From the NCBI RefSeq assembly GCF_000383675.1, contig NZ_KB911822.1, forward strand, positions 186,001 to 250,000: a stretch of DNA of 64,000 nt, in the 5' to 3' direction. Positions 8,287 to 16,163 of the stretch are shown piece by piece. Under the pieces are notes generated by a model. The model was not told the DNA's origin. It saw only the letters and a program-made list of their open reading frames with translations, and did no database searches. The position numbers and the translations under genes were made by a program. How positions within the stretch are numbered: position 1 is the stretch's first letter; the number at the start of each line of letters is the position of its first letter. Origin of the DNA: Terracoccus sp. 273MFTsu3.1. GTDB lineage: Bacteria; Actinomycetota; Actinomycetes; Actinomycetales; Dermatophilaceae.

Positions 8287-8424
8287 CTCAGGGGCGCGCA
8301 TCCTCCCGGGCGGCGTAGAGGTCGCTGCGCGTCAGCACCGAACGGGTCGTGACGACGTCCTCGACGAGGGTGATCCGCCGCCCGGCCACGTCGGCCCCCT
8401 CGGCGAGCCGGCGTGTGCCGCTCG
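8287..8424 (-). pseudogene. Remnant resembling orotate phosphoribosyltransferase (pyrE-like)
   Basis: About 45 leftward codons read SGTRRLAEGADVAGRR then ITLVEDVVTT before a stop at 8287. This matches the conserved PyrE stretch (GT..LAEG..VAGR.V.LVEDV.TTGG), including the PRPP-binding acidic pair, but the expected GG after TT is replaced by unrelated residues and the sequence ends about 20 codons later. The N-terminal two thirds of PyrE are absent: upstream lies the 3' end of the membrane-protein gene. It is best explained as a decayed or excised fragment. It is short, so chance similarity is possible. The remaining gap 8156-8286 holds nothing I recognise. Confidence 0.45.
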
Positions 8425-10617
8425 TCAGATGTGGTGGCGGTCGCGGCGTCTGCGCACGGGGGCGTTGCGCGCCTCGATGGACAGGAAGTGCATGACCGCC
8501 GACACGACGAGCGGCACGGTGAAGATCGCCGCGACGGGTGGGATCGCGGCGCCCGAGTCGTTGGTGAGGAAGCCGATGACGGCCATGACGATGACCGAGA
8601 GCAGGCCGCGTCGCATGAGCGGGGCCTCCTCGAGCAGGCGGCGGAGCGGCTCGGTGCCGAGGATGCCGGGGCGCAGCACGATCATGACGACGACCACCAG
8701 GAGTGCGACGACGACGAGGAGCAGCACCGGCAGGTGCACGGCGAGGGAGACGTTGGCCCACAGCTTGCGCGACATGACGTCCCAGGCACCGCCGTCGATG
8801 ACGGTCTGGAGGAAGCGCCCCGGGTGCGAGCGTTCCGACTCCGGCCGGCGCCAGTCGAGGTAGCAGACGAGCCCGACGACGAGGCCCGCGACGACCAGGA
8901 CGAGCGACACGTTGCGCACCGACGTGCGCCAGCCCATGACGCCCATGAGGAGGAAGCCGAGGGCCGGCACGAGCGCGATCGGCCCACCGAAGTCGGCACC
9001 CCAGGCGGGGAGCACGTCGACGGCCAGCGCCACGCCCCCGATGACGACGACCGCGAAGACCGCGAGCCTCGGGGAGTCGCGCCGCACGAGCGCGTGCGCG
9101 ATGGCGGCGCACAGCAGCAGGACGGCGGCGGCATACAACGCGAAGGCGACGTTGCCCATGCCGTAGAAGCGGCCTCCGACGAGCGGCTGGAGTCCGAAGA
9201 TCGACGAGATCTGCAGGTGTGAACCCGTCAGCAGGTCGATGCCGATGACGCCCGCCGTGATGGCAGACATCGCGGCCAGCGGGCCGAGGGCGGAGCTGCT
9301 CCACGGGCCCTGCAGGCACGCGAGGGTCAGTACGGAGCTGATCGCGAGCACGAGGACGAGGAGCACCGCCACGAGCACGACGGTGTTCGTCGACCACCGC
9401 CACCACGGGACGAGGTTGGCGAGGAAGGTCGCGGCGGGCATCGCGGCCGAGACGAGCCCGACGAGGCGCACGAGGCGCAGCACCCGCGCGCGGGTGAAGC
9501 GGCGGTTCCACGGGCGGGCCCGGCGCATGACGAGCCACAGCACGAGCATCGCCAGGGCCGTGCCCACGAGCCAGATGAGCAGGAACGGCGCGACGACGTC
9601 GTGCATCGCGTCGGCCTTGGTGTCGATGTCGGTGAGCACCGTCAGCTTGGCCGCGGCTGTCGACTCGCTGTTGTTGGCCGACGGCACGACGCTGAGCGCC
9701 CGGCCGCCGATGGCGGCCTGCGGCTCCACGCCGCCGCGCTGGAGGATCGTGGCCGTGATGTCGGAGAGCTGTGCGATGCCGACCATGCGCGTCGAGGCCG
9801 ACGCGAGCAGCCCCGGGGCGTAGTGCGGTCCGCTCGCCGTGAGCAGCCGCAGACGCTCCTGCTGGTCACGGTCGGCCAGGCCGGCGACGACGAGGTCGGC
9901 ACCGTTGGGCATGGCGTCCATGACGAGCTCGATGCGCCGCTCGATGCCGTTGATCTTCTCGAGGTGCCGCGTCGGGTCGGGGTCGGTCGAGCTGATGCCA
10001 CCGACGTCGACGATGCTGACCGGGCACTGCGCCAGGTCGGACACGAGGGTCGTCGCCTGGAAGGGGGAGTACTTCGCGACCTTGCCGTCGGACGTCGCGG
10101 CGGCGAGGCCGGCGCCCGGGCCGACGGCCTGGATGCACGTCTTGGCCGCCGCGAAGCTGTCGCCGAGCAGTCCCAGCTGGGCCCGGAACTCCGCCTCGCG
10201 CGACGCCGTCGCGAGGGCGTCGAAACCGATGACGCGGTAGCCGGTCGTCGCGTCACCCGCGACGGGCGGCAGCGGCGTGCACTGCGGCCGGGACTCGGTC
10301 GTGTCCGGCCCGGCTGCCTCGCCGGCCGAGACCGTGGCCCAGCCGTCGGTCGGACAGGTCGTCAGCCGCAGGCTCTTGACCGACACCGACGCGGCCGAGC
10401 CGTCACGGAGCAGGCCCCAGAGGATGGGGGTGTCCTCGGCCGAGACGTCGTCCCATGAGAGGCCGCCGAGCCCCACGACGACGAGCGACTCGCCCGGTTT
10501 CGGCTGCGAGGTGGGCGGCACGGGGACGGTGGTGCGGTTGACGTACGCGAGCGTGAGCGCAGCCACCATCACCAGGAGCAGGACGACGAGCGTCTTGACG
10601 GGGTGGCGGCGGATCAC
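8425..10617 (-). CDS. Polytopic membrane protein with alkaline-phosphatase-like extracytoplasmic domain
   Basis: 730 residues. An N-terminal anchor (TLVVLLLVMVAALTLAYV) is followed by about 310 residues outside the membrane. These begin ESLVVVGLGGLSWDDVSAED and later have TTCPTDGWATVSAG and MVGIAQLSDITATILQRGG, the start and end patterns of alkaline-phosphatase-superfamily proteins. From about residue 350 there are roughly ten transmembrane helices. Similar large proteins are common in actinobacteria and usually annotated as hypothetical. A role in envelope polymer or lipid modification is only inferred. The start codon is GTG at 10617 without a clear ribosome site, so an internal start is possible. 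Confidence 0.7.
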   Translation of the reverse strand: MIRRHPVKTLVVLLLVMVAALTLAYVNRTTVPVPPTSQPKPGESLVVVGLGGLSWDDVSAEDTPILWGLLRDGSAASVSVKSLRLTTCPTDGWATVSAGEAAGPDTTESRPQCTPLPPVAGDATTGYRVIGFDALATASREAEFRAQLGLLGDSFAAAKTCIQAVGPGAGLAAATSDGKVAKYSPFQATTLVSDLAQCPVSIVDVGGISSTDPDPTRHLEKINGIERRIELVMDAMPNGADLVVAGLADRDQQERLRLLTASGPHYAPGLLASASTRMVGIAQLSDITATILQRGGVEPQAAIGGRALSVVPSANNSESTAAAKLTVLTDIDTKADAMHDVVAPFLLIWLVGTALAMLVLWLVMRRARPWNRRFTRARVLRLVRLVGLVSAAMPAATFLANLVPWWRWSTNTVVLVAVLLVLVLAISSVLTLACLQGPWSSSALGPLAAMSAITAGVIGIDLLTGSHLQISSIFGLQPLVGGRFYGMGNVAFALYAAAVLLLCAAIAHALVRRDSPRLAVFAVVVIGGVALAVDVLPAWGADFGGPIALVPALGFLLMGVMGWRTSVRNVSLVLVVAGLVVGLVCYLDWRRPESERSHPGRFLQTVIDGGAWDVMSRKLWANVSLAVHLPVLLLVVVALLVVVVMIVLRPGILGTEPLRRLLEEAPLMRRGLLSVIVMAVIGFLTNDSGAAIPPVAAIFTVPLVVSAVMHFLSIEARNAPVRRRRDRHHI

Positions 10618-10714
10618 GGGGGACAGACTACAAACCGAGCCTGTCCGCGGAGGGCGAGGTCACGGGCTGGAATCGAAGGGCTCCGGACGACCGGCGCGGC
10701 TACCCTTGCCGATC

Positions 10715-11215
10715 GTGGACGCCTCGACGCTGACGACCCTGGCCATCGCCGCCGTCGCCGTCGCGCTGCTCGCCCTCGCGCTCGCCGTCGGGGCCCAGCT
10801 GCGGCTCTCCAGGGTCCGGCGCGACTTCGCCGCCCTGGACGACGACGGCCAGACCGACATCGCACGCGTGGCCGCCACCCAGAACCACCGCATCGACCGG
10901 CTCACGGCCGAGCTGACCCGCCTGCGCGAGCAGGTGACGAGCGCCGAGGACGACGTGCGCCAGAGCCTGCGCAACGTCGCCGTCGTGCGGTACGACGCCT
11001 TCGGTGACATGGGCGGGCGGCTCTCCTTCTCGGCCGCCATCGTCGACGACTTCGGGGACGGCATCGTCATCAGCTCGATCCACGCCCGCGGCGAGTCCCG
11101 CACGTATGCCAAGGGCATCGTCGGCGGGAAGTCGAGCATCACCCTGACCCCCGAGGAGCAGCAGGCGCTCGCCTCGGCGACCCGCCTGCCCGACCGGACG
11201 AAGGACGCGTCGTGA
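10715..11215 (+). CDS. DUF4446 family membrane-anchored protein
   Basis: 166 residues. One N-terminal transmembrane helix (LAIAAVAVALLALALAV), a short coiled coil (NHRIDRLTAELTRLREQV), then the conserved domain VAVVRYDAFGDMGGRLSFS with GIVISSIHARGESRTYAKGI. This is the DUF4446 pattern found in Firmicutes and actinobacteria; function unknown. The GTG at 10715 puts the helix at the very start. Its TGA overlaps the GTG of pheA, so translation is coupled. Confidence 0.8.
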   Translation: MDASTLTTLAIAAVAVALLALALAVGAQLRLSRVRRDFAALDDDGQTDIARVAATQNHRIDRLTAELTRLREQVTSAEDDVRQSLRNVAVVRYDAFGDMGGRLSFSAAIVDDFGDGIVISSIHARGESRTYAKGIVGGKSSITLTPEEQQALASATRLPDRTKDAS

Positions 11216-12162
11216 CGCCACCGCCCCGCACCCCGGACCAGCTGCACCGCTTCGGCTACCTCGGACCGCGCGGCACGTTCACCCAGATGGCGCTCGACGC
11301 CTGGGACGCCGCCGAGGGCCGCGACCACCTGCCGTTCGGCTCGGTCGACGCTGCGCTCTCGGCGCTGCGGGCCGGTGACATCGACGCCGCGATGGTCCCG
11401 ATCGAGAACTCCGTCGAGGGCGGCGTCTCGGCGACCCTCGACTCGCTCGCGACGGGCGAGCCTCTCGTCGTCATCGGCGAGGTGCTCGTCCCCATCACCT
11501 TCGTCCTCTGCGCCCGGCCGGGTGTGCCGCTCGACGCGGTCCGCACGGTCGGCACCCACTCGCACGCCTGGGCCCAGGTGCGCGGCTGGATGGGGCAGCA
11601 CCTCCCCGAGGCGGAGTACGTCCCGACGCTGTCGACGGCCGCGAGCGCCGCCGCGCTCGGGCAGCCGGGCGACGTCATGTTCGACGCCGGTGTCTGCGCG
11701 CCCGTCGCGGCCCGCAACGAGGGGCTCACGATCCTGGCCGAGGACATCGGCGACAACGCGTCCGCCGTGACGCGCTTCGTCCTCGTCGCGCGACCGGGCA
11801 CGCTGCCCGAGCCCACGGGCGCCGACAAGACGACGGTCGTGCTCTTCCAGCGCGACGACCACGCCGGCGGCCTGCTCGAGCTGCTGGAGCAGTTCGCGGT
11901 CCGCGGCGTCAACATGACCCGCCTCGAGTCGCGGCCCACGGGCGAGGCCATGGGCTCGTACTGCTTCTCCATCGACTTCGAGGGCCACGTCCTCGACGCG
12001 CGCGTCGGCGAGACCCTCATGGGCCTGCGGCGGGTGTGCGCCGAGGTGCGGTTCCTCGGGTCCTACCCGCGCGCCGACGGCGGTCGCCCCGACGCGCGGC
12101 CCGGCACGTCCGACGACGACTTCGACCGTGCGAGGACCTGGCTCGACGACCTGCGCGCCTGA
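11212..12162 (+). CDS. pheA: Prephenate dehydratase
   Basis: 316 residues, the monofunctional actinobacterial form without a chorismate mutase domain. It converts prephenate to phenylpyruvate for phenylalanine synthesis. The N-terminus FGYLGPRGTFTQMAL and AAMVPIENSVEGGVSATLD are classic, as is the catalytic Thr region in SAVTRFVLVARPG. A C-terminal ACT domain (residues about 205-280, with GVNMTRLESRPT) would provide phenylalanine feedback. The GTG start overlaps the DUF4446 stop. The last 30 residues are an Asp/Arg-rich extension. Confidence 0.95.
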   Translation: MTPPPRTPDQLHRFGYLGPRGTFTQMALDAWDAAEGRDHLPFGSVDAALSALRAGDIDAAMVPIENSVEGGVSATLDSLATGEPLVVIGEVLVPITFVLCARPGVPLDAVRTVGTHSHAWAQVRGWMGQHLPEAEYVPTLSTAASAAALGQPGDVMFDAGVCAPVAARNEGLTILAEDIGDNASAVTRFVLVARPGTLPEPTGADKTTVVLFQRDDHAGGLLELLEQFAVRGVNMTRLESRPTGEAMGSYCFSIDFEGHVLDARVGETLMGLRRVCAEVRFLGSYPRADGGRPDARPGTSDDDFDRARTWLDDLRA

Positions 12163-12189
12163 CCGGCCTCCTCGGGCGGTGCGGCCGGT
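12162..12189. terminator. Weak hairpin between pheA and the convergent lipoprotein gene
   Basis: ACCGGCC (12162-12168) pairs with GGCCGGT (12183-12189) across a 14-nt loop in the 33-bp gap between convergent genes. No U-tract; assigned mainly on position. Confidence 0.35.
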
Positions 12190-12195
12190 TCGGCG

Positions 12196-12978
12196 TCAGC
12201 CGATCGTCGCGCCCATCTTGAGCAGGAAGAGCGTCTCGTCGCCCACGACGCCGTCGTCCCCGATGCGGTTGGCCTCCTGGAAGCGCTTGACGACCTTCTT
12301 CGTCTCGGCCCCGAAGTCGCCGTCGACGGTGATCCTGCCGCCCGCGGCCCGCAGCGCCCGCTGGAGCGTCACGACGTCGGCGCCCTTCGAGCCGACCTTC
12401 AGCGTGCCGTCCCCGAGGGAGCGCGAGATGACCAGCACCCACATGCCGGCGTCGATGCGGCCCGGCTTGGGCGCCGGCCCCTCGAAGGTCGACTCGACCT
12501 TGGTCACCGCTGCGCGGGTCTGGGCTCCGTAGACGCCGTCGACCGCGACCGGGCCGTAGTCGGCGTCGTTGAGGAAGCACTGGAGCGCCCGCACCGCCGG
12601 TGCCTTCGCGCCGGGCTCGAGCACGGGGTATGCCGGCAGGGTCCGCTCGCAGGCGCCCGCGACGCTGCCCGGGTCGGTCGGCGTCGGAGCCGGTGTCGTC
12701 GGCGTCGTCGCCGTCGCGCTGGGCGTGGCGGATGGGCGCGGGGTGGGCTTCGTCGGGGTGAGCGGGTCGGCTGTCACCGTCGGGATCGGCTCGGTGGACC
12801 CGGGCTGGACGGTCCCCGTCGCCGTGGCCGTCACCGTGGGCGACTCGACGGCGGACGTCGTCTGCGGCGTCGTGCCGCTGCAGGCCGCGAGCGCCAGGCC
12901 GAGCACGACCATCGTTGCCGCGGAGGCGAACCCGCCCCGCCGACCGTGATTGTTCCGAACGCCTGACATGCCCTGCAC
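12196..12978 (-). CDS. Peptidoglycan-binding-domain lipoprotein
   Basis: About 260 residues. A signal segment ends in a lipobox (VLGLALAACSG), then a long Thr/Pro/Ser-rich linker. Two PG_binding_1 repeats follow: VRALQCFLNDADYGPVAVDG, and later VVTLQRALRAAGGRITVDGD with FGAETKKVVKRFQEAN. It is expected to sit on the outer face of the membrane and contact the cell wall; no catalytic domain is present. The GTG at 12978 has AGGGGAG five bases before it; the ATG at 12969, nine bases on, is the alternative. It is divergent from the subtilase gene. Confidence 0.75.
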   Translation of the reverse strand: MQGMSGVRNNHGRRGGFASAATMVVLGLALAACSGTTPQTTSAVESPTVTATATGTVQPGSTEPIPTVTADPLTPTKPTPRPSATPSATATTPTTPAPTPTDPGSVAGACERTLPAYPVLEPGAKAPAVRALQCFLNDADYGPVAVDGVYGAQTRAAVTKVESTFEGPAPKPGRIDAGMWVLVISRSLGDGTLKVGSKGADVVTLQRALRAAGGRITVDGDFGAETKKVVKRFQEANRIGDDGVVGDETLFLLKMGATIG

Positions 12979-13405
12979 CCTGACTCCCCTGAGCTCACGT
13001 CGTGCGGTCCCTGACGTCCGCACACGTTCGAGAAGTATGCGCCGCCGGGAGGGAGCGCGCGAGCCCGACGCGCGGCGACGGCATACGTGGGCCGTGCCCG
13101 TCCGAGGCGTCCATGCTGAGGCAGGGGAGGGGGCGCCGGTGCTGCCAGGCCCGGCGCCCCACGGACGGGACCGCCCCCTGGAAGTCCCGAACCCCTGTGC
13201 AGGTCACCGGGCCAGCTGCCCCTCCGCAGCGCCCCGTTGCAGCCCGGTGACCGTTCCCCCTGACCTCCCAGAGTCGTCCCGTACGGGCTTGATACGTCTC
13301 CGGACGAAAAAGTTCGGAAGGCCCGATGTATCAGGAAACCGAGTACGGACACTCAGTCGGGTGTAAGGGTCTTTCCAACACCATCCGCCCCTCAGGAGGT
13401 TGTCG
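12979..13405 (+). promoter_or_regulatory. Gene-free region with candidate ECF-type promoter for the subtilase operon
   Basis: This 427-bp gap between divergent genes has no convincing gene. GGAAAC at 13334-13339 followed 17 bp later by TCGGGT (13357) resembles a group IV (ECF) sigma promoter, which would fit recognition by the sigma factor encoded two genes on. A short inverted pair TGATAC (13290-13295) and GTATCA (13328-13333) lies immediately upstream of that -35. A ribosome site AGGAGG at 13394-13399 precedes the ATG at 13406. I see nothing in 12979-13280. Confidence 0.4.
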
Positions 13406-14971
13406 ATGTCAGAGTCGGGTCCCGACGCCCCACAGGGAGCGACCGGCGAGAACGCGACCGGTGGCGCCCGCCGCCCCGAACGTCCGCCCGTCCGCGCCCT
13501 CGACCCGGCCACGGCGATGCGCCTGACCGACGGTCGCCCGCCGCTTCCCGCCCTCTACCTCGCCGACCGCCTCCTCGTGCGCAACGAGGGTGGCAGGACC
13601 CGTGGCCTCGACGACCTCGGTGAGGCGCTCGCGAAGCTCGACCTCGACTACACGGTGACGCCGCGGCAGGACGGCGGCACCCGCGACCTCGACCAGCCCG
13701 GATGGGGCACGAGCATCACGATCCGGCCGACCCGGTCGCCCATCGAGCCCGTCGACGCGTGGAGCGTGCTCCAGCGGCTCCGCCAGGAGAACGAACCGAT
13801 CGCCGAACGCCTGAGCCTCGAGCACGTGCTGCGCCCGGCCGACGGCTACTGGGGCGGCGTCGGAGGCTACTGGGGTGGCGTGGGCGGTTACTGGGGTGGC
13901 GTCGGGGGCTACTGGGGTGGCGTGGGTGGCTACTGGGGCGGTGTGTCGAACGCCGTCCAGGAGTATGCCGTCCCCGGACGCGGCGGCCGGATGCCGGTCG
14001 CGCTCGCACTGCCCGACCCGCGCCTGAGGGCGCGGACGCTCGAACGCAGCCCCGTCGTGGTCGTGCCCGACACAGCCATCGCCGGGCACCCGTGGTTCAA
14101 GGACGACTCCGGCATCGTGCGGCTCGAGCTCAAGGAGGGCCGACTCGTCCCGCTGCTCACCGGACCCCCGGTCGATCCTCCGATCTCCGTCCCTGCACCT
14201 GCCGAGCCGGTCGGGCTGCTCCAGGGGCATGCGACCTTCATCGCGGGCCTGCTCCGGCAGGGCTGCCCCGAGGCCACGATCGTCTCGATCCCCGTCATGG
14301 GCGACGACGGCGTCGTCGACGAGAGCTACCTGCTCGACGTGCTCCAGGCACTGCTCGACCGGCACGTGCACGGTCAGCAGCACGACGCGTCGGAGGTCGT
14401 CGACGTGCTCAACCTGTCGATGGGCTACTACGCCGAGGACCGCACGTACACCTCCGGCCCGGTCGCCGACCTGCTCGACCGGTTCGCCGAGCACGGTGTC
14501 CTCGTCGTCGCGGGCGTCGGCAACGACGGCACCGACGCTCCCTTCGTGCCCGCGGCGCTCGCCGCCGAGCCGCCCGCGCGGATCACGGCCAAGTCGGTGC
14601 CTCCGCTCGCGAGCGTCGGGGCGAGCAATCCCGACGGCGTCACCGTCGCCCTCTTCTCCAACAACCTGCCCGTCGTCAGCGCGGTGCGCGCCGGAGTCTC
14701 GGTCGTCAGCACCCTGCCGCTCACCAACGGCATGGGCCAGCCGTCGTCGCAGGTCTCGGCCGACGGCACGGTGCGCTGCACGGTCGACCCCGACGACTAC
14801 ACCGGTGGCTTCGGCGTCTGGAGCGGCACGTCCTTCTCCACCCCGGTCTTCGCGGCAGAGCTCGCGGCGGCCCTCATCGACGAGGGCGGCCTGACCGACG
14901 TCTCGTCGCCCGTGATGCGCAAGCGCGCCATCCGCGCGCTGCGCTCCTGCATCGGAAGGGCGCGATCATGA
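13406..14971 (+). CDS. Cytoplasmic subtilisin-like (S8) protease with YWGGVGG repeats
   Basis: 521 residues with no signal peptide or membrane helix, so it is probably intracellular, unlike most bacterial subtilases. The N-terminal about 145 residues are a non-catalytic region (LPALYLADRLLVRNEGGRTR). Residues 147-181 are five GYWGGVG heptads. The catalytic domain has Asp222 (VVPDTAIAGHPWF), His275 (LQGHATFIAGL), oxyanion Asn373 (GVGNDGTD) and Ser476 (SGTSFSTPVFAAEL), so it should be active. The ATG at 13406 has AGGAGG six bases upstream; the in-frame TTG at 13400 is too close to it. Its stop overlaps the sigma-factor start. The heptads could be a binding or assembly segment. Confidence 0.85.
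   Translation: MSESGPDAPQGATGENATGGARRPERPPVRALDPATAMRLTDGRPPLPALYLADRLLVRNEGGRTRGLDDLGEALAKLDLDYTVTPRQDGGTRDLDQPGWGTSITIRPTRSPIEPVDAWSVLQRLRQENEPIAERLSLEHVLRPADGYWGGVGGYWGGVGGYWGGVGGYWGGVGGYWGGVSNAVQEYAVPGRGGRMPVALALPDPRLRARTLERSPVVVVPDTAIAGHPWFKDDSGIVRLELKEGRLVPLLTGPPVDPPISVPAPAEPVGLLQGHATFIAGLLRQGCPEATIVSIPVMGDDGVVDESYLLDVLQALLDRHVHGQQHDASEVVDVLNLSMGYYAEDRTYTSGPVADLLDRFAEHGVLVVAGVGNDGTDAPFVPAALAAEPPARITAKSVPPLASVGASNPDGVTVALFSNNLPVVSAVRAGVSVVSTLPLTNGMGQPSSQVSADGTVRCTVDPDDYTGGFGVWSGTSFSTPVFAAELAAALIDEGGLTDVSSPVMRKRAIRALRSCIGRARS
13844..13948 (+). repeat. Five tandem 21-bp units encoding GYWGGVG
   Basis: Five contiguous 21-bp units encode GYWGGVG; the last ends in Ser instead of Gly. Differences between units fall almost only at third codon positions, so the peptide is conserved while the DNA drifts, pointing to selection on the protein segment. 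Confidence 0.9.
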
Positions 14972-15549
14972 CGCCGACCCCCACCGCCCCCGACGGACTC
15001 GGGACCCTCGCCGGCAAGGCGTTCGCCGCCTACCGCGCGGGGGAGCGCGAGCGGCTCTCCGAGCTCGTCGACCTCGTGACCCCGGTCCTCTGGAACGCCG
15101 CGCGTTCCCAGGGCGGGGCGCCGGCGACGTGCGAGGACGCCATCCAGACGGCGTTCCTCCAGCTCGTCGACCGGGCCGACTCGATCAACGAGCCGGCCGC
15201 GGTGCTCGGCTGGCTCGTCGTCGTCGTCAAGCGCGAGGTCTGGCGGCTGGCCCGCGGCGCCCGCCGCGAGTTCGGTGTCGAGGAGGTGCCGGAGGCCCCG
15301 GCGCAGCAGCTCGACCCGGAGGCGCAGTCGATCCTCTCCGAGCGCCAGCGCGTGCTGTGGAAGCACGTCTCGACCCTCTCACCGCGGTGCCAGGAGCTGC
15401 TCCGGGTCATCGCCTTCGCCGACCGCCCCGACTACGCCGCCATCGCGGAGTCGCTGGGGATGCCGGTCGGCAGCATCGGCCCGACCCGTGGCCGCTGCCT
15501 CCAGAAGCTGAGGACGACCCTCGGCACCGACCCCGGATGGGCGGTCTGA
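14968..15549 (+). CDS. ECF-like sigma-70 family sigma factor
   Basis: 193 residues. A sigma-2 region (LVDLVTPVLWNAARSQGGAP, CEDAIQTAFLQLVDRADSI, GWLVVVVKREVWRLARGARR) and a sigma-4 helix-turn-helix (LSPRCQELLRVIAFADRPDY, AAIAESLGMPVGSIGPTRGR) are present; regions 1 and 3 are absent, as in group IV factors. It is expected to direct RNA polymerase to a small regulon, perhaps including its own operon. ATGA overlap with the subtilase gene. The next gene starts 1 bp after its stop and could encode the controlling anti-sigma factor. Confidence 0.85.
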   Translation: MTPTPTAPDGLGTLAGKAFAAYRAGERERLSELVDLVTPVLWNAARSQGGAPATCEDAIQTAFLQLVDRADSINEPAAVLGWLVVVVKREVWRLARGARREFGVEEVPEAPAQQLDPEAQSILSERQRVLWKHVSTLSPRCQELLRVIAFADRPDYAAIAESLGMPVGSIGPTRGRCLQKLRTTLGTDPGWAV

Positions 15550-15550
15550 C

Positions 15551-16057
15551 ATGACATCTCACACTGACGCCATCGATGCCCGCGACATCGCCAACCTGCA
15601 CCACGTGCGTGACCTCTTCGGGCACGCCGACCCCGTCCCGAGCGACCTCGCCGAGCGGATCAAGTTCGCGATCACGGTCCACGCCCTGCACGCCGAGGTC
15701 GCCGAGCTCATGGACTCGGCCCTGCTGACGACGCGGGGCGCCGACGCCAAGGTCGAGCCGACACCGACCGACTCGGTGACCTTCACGGCCGCCTCGGTGA
15801 GTCTCATGGTCTCGTCCGGCCCCGCGGACTCCGACGACACGGACGACGCCGACGACCGTGTGCGCGTCGACGGCTGGGTCACGACACCGGGTGCGCAGAT
15901 CGAAGCCGTGACGACCGAAGGCAGCTCGACGGTGATTTCGGATGCGAACGGGCGCTTCGTTCTGGATGATCTACCCCATGGGCCGGTGCACTTCGTCGTC
16001 ACCGACCCGGGCAACGCGGACATGCGACCGGTCATCACCCCCACCATCCAGATCTGA
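15551..16057 (+). CDS. Small protein with helical N-terminus and carboxypeptidase-regulatory-like beta-sandwich
   Basis: 168 residues, soluble. Residues 1-60 are helical with a DP-VP segment (LFGHADPVPSDLAERIKFAI) of the kind found in proteins encoded beside ECF sigma factors. Residues about 70-105 are Asp/Thr-rich. Residues 105-165 form a carboxypeptidase-regulatory-like beta-sandwich (VRVDGWVTTPGAQIEAVTT, then ANGRFVLDDLPHGPVHFVV). No zinc-finger HxxxCxxC motif is present, so it is not a classical ZAS anti-sigma factor. A role as anti-sigma factor, adaptor or protease substrate is inferred only from position between the sigma factor and the CHAT protease. Confidence 0.6.
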   Translation: MTSHTDAIDARDIANLHHVRDLFGHADPVPSDLAERIKFAITVHALHAEVAELMDSALLTTRGADAKVEPTPTDSVTFTAASVSLMVSSGPADSDDTDDADDRVRVDGWVTTPGAQIEAVTTEGSSTVISDANGRFVLDDLPHGPVHFVVTDPGNADMRPVITPTIQI

Positions 16058-16078
16058 CGATCCGGACTGACGTGGTGA

Positions 16079-16100
16079 CCGGCCCCTGAGGAGAGGCCGG
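16079..16100 (+). promoter_or_regulatory. Hairpin that may hide a ribosome site before the CHAT gene
   Basis: CCGGCC (16079-16084) pairs with GGCCGG (16095-16100) and leaves GAGGAG (16088-16093) in the loop. It lies between the stop at 16057 and the start of the CHAT frame and could act as a weak terminator or a translational control element. Function inferred. Confidence 0.35.
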
Positions 16101-16163
16101 GCGGGAGCCATCGATCTGCTCGAGAGTGCACGCACGCTGCGCGAGCAGGGTGCCGCGGACAAC

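Noticed and set aside
13844-13948. CRISPR array
   Set aside because: Units are contiguous without spacers and encode an in-frame peptide repeat.
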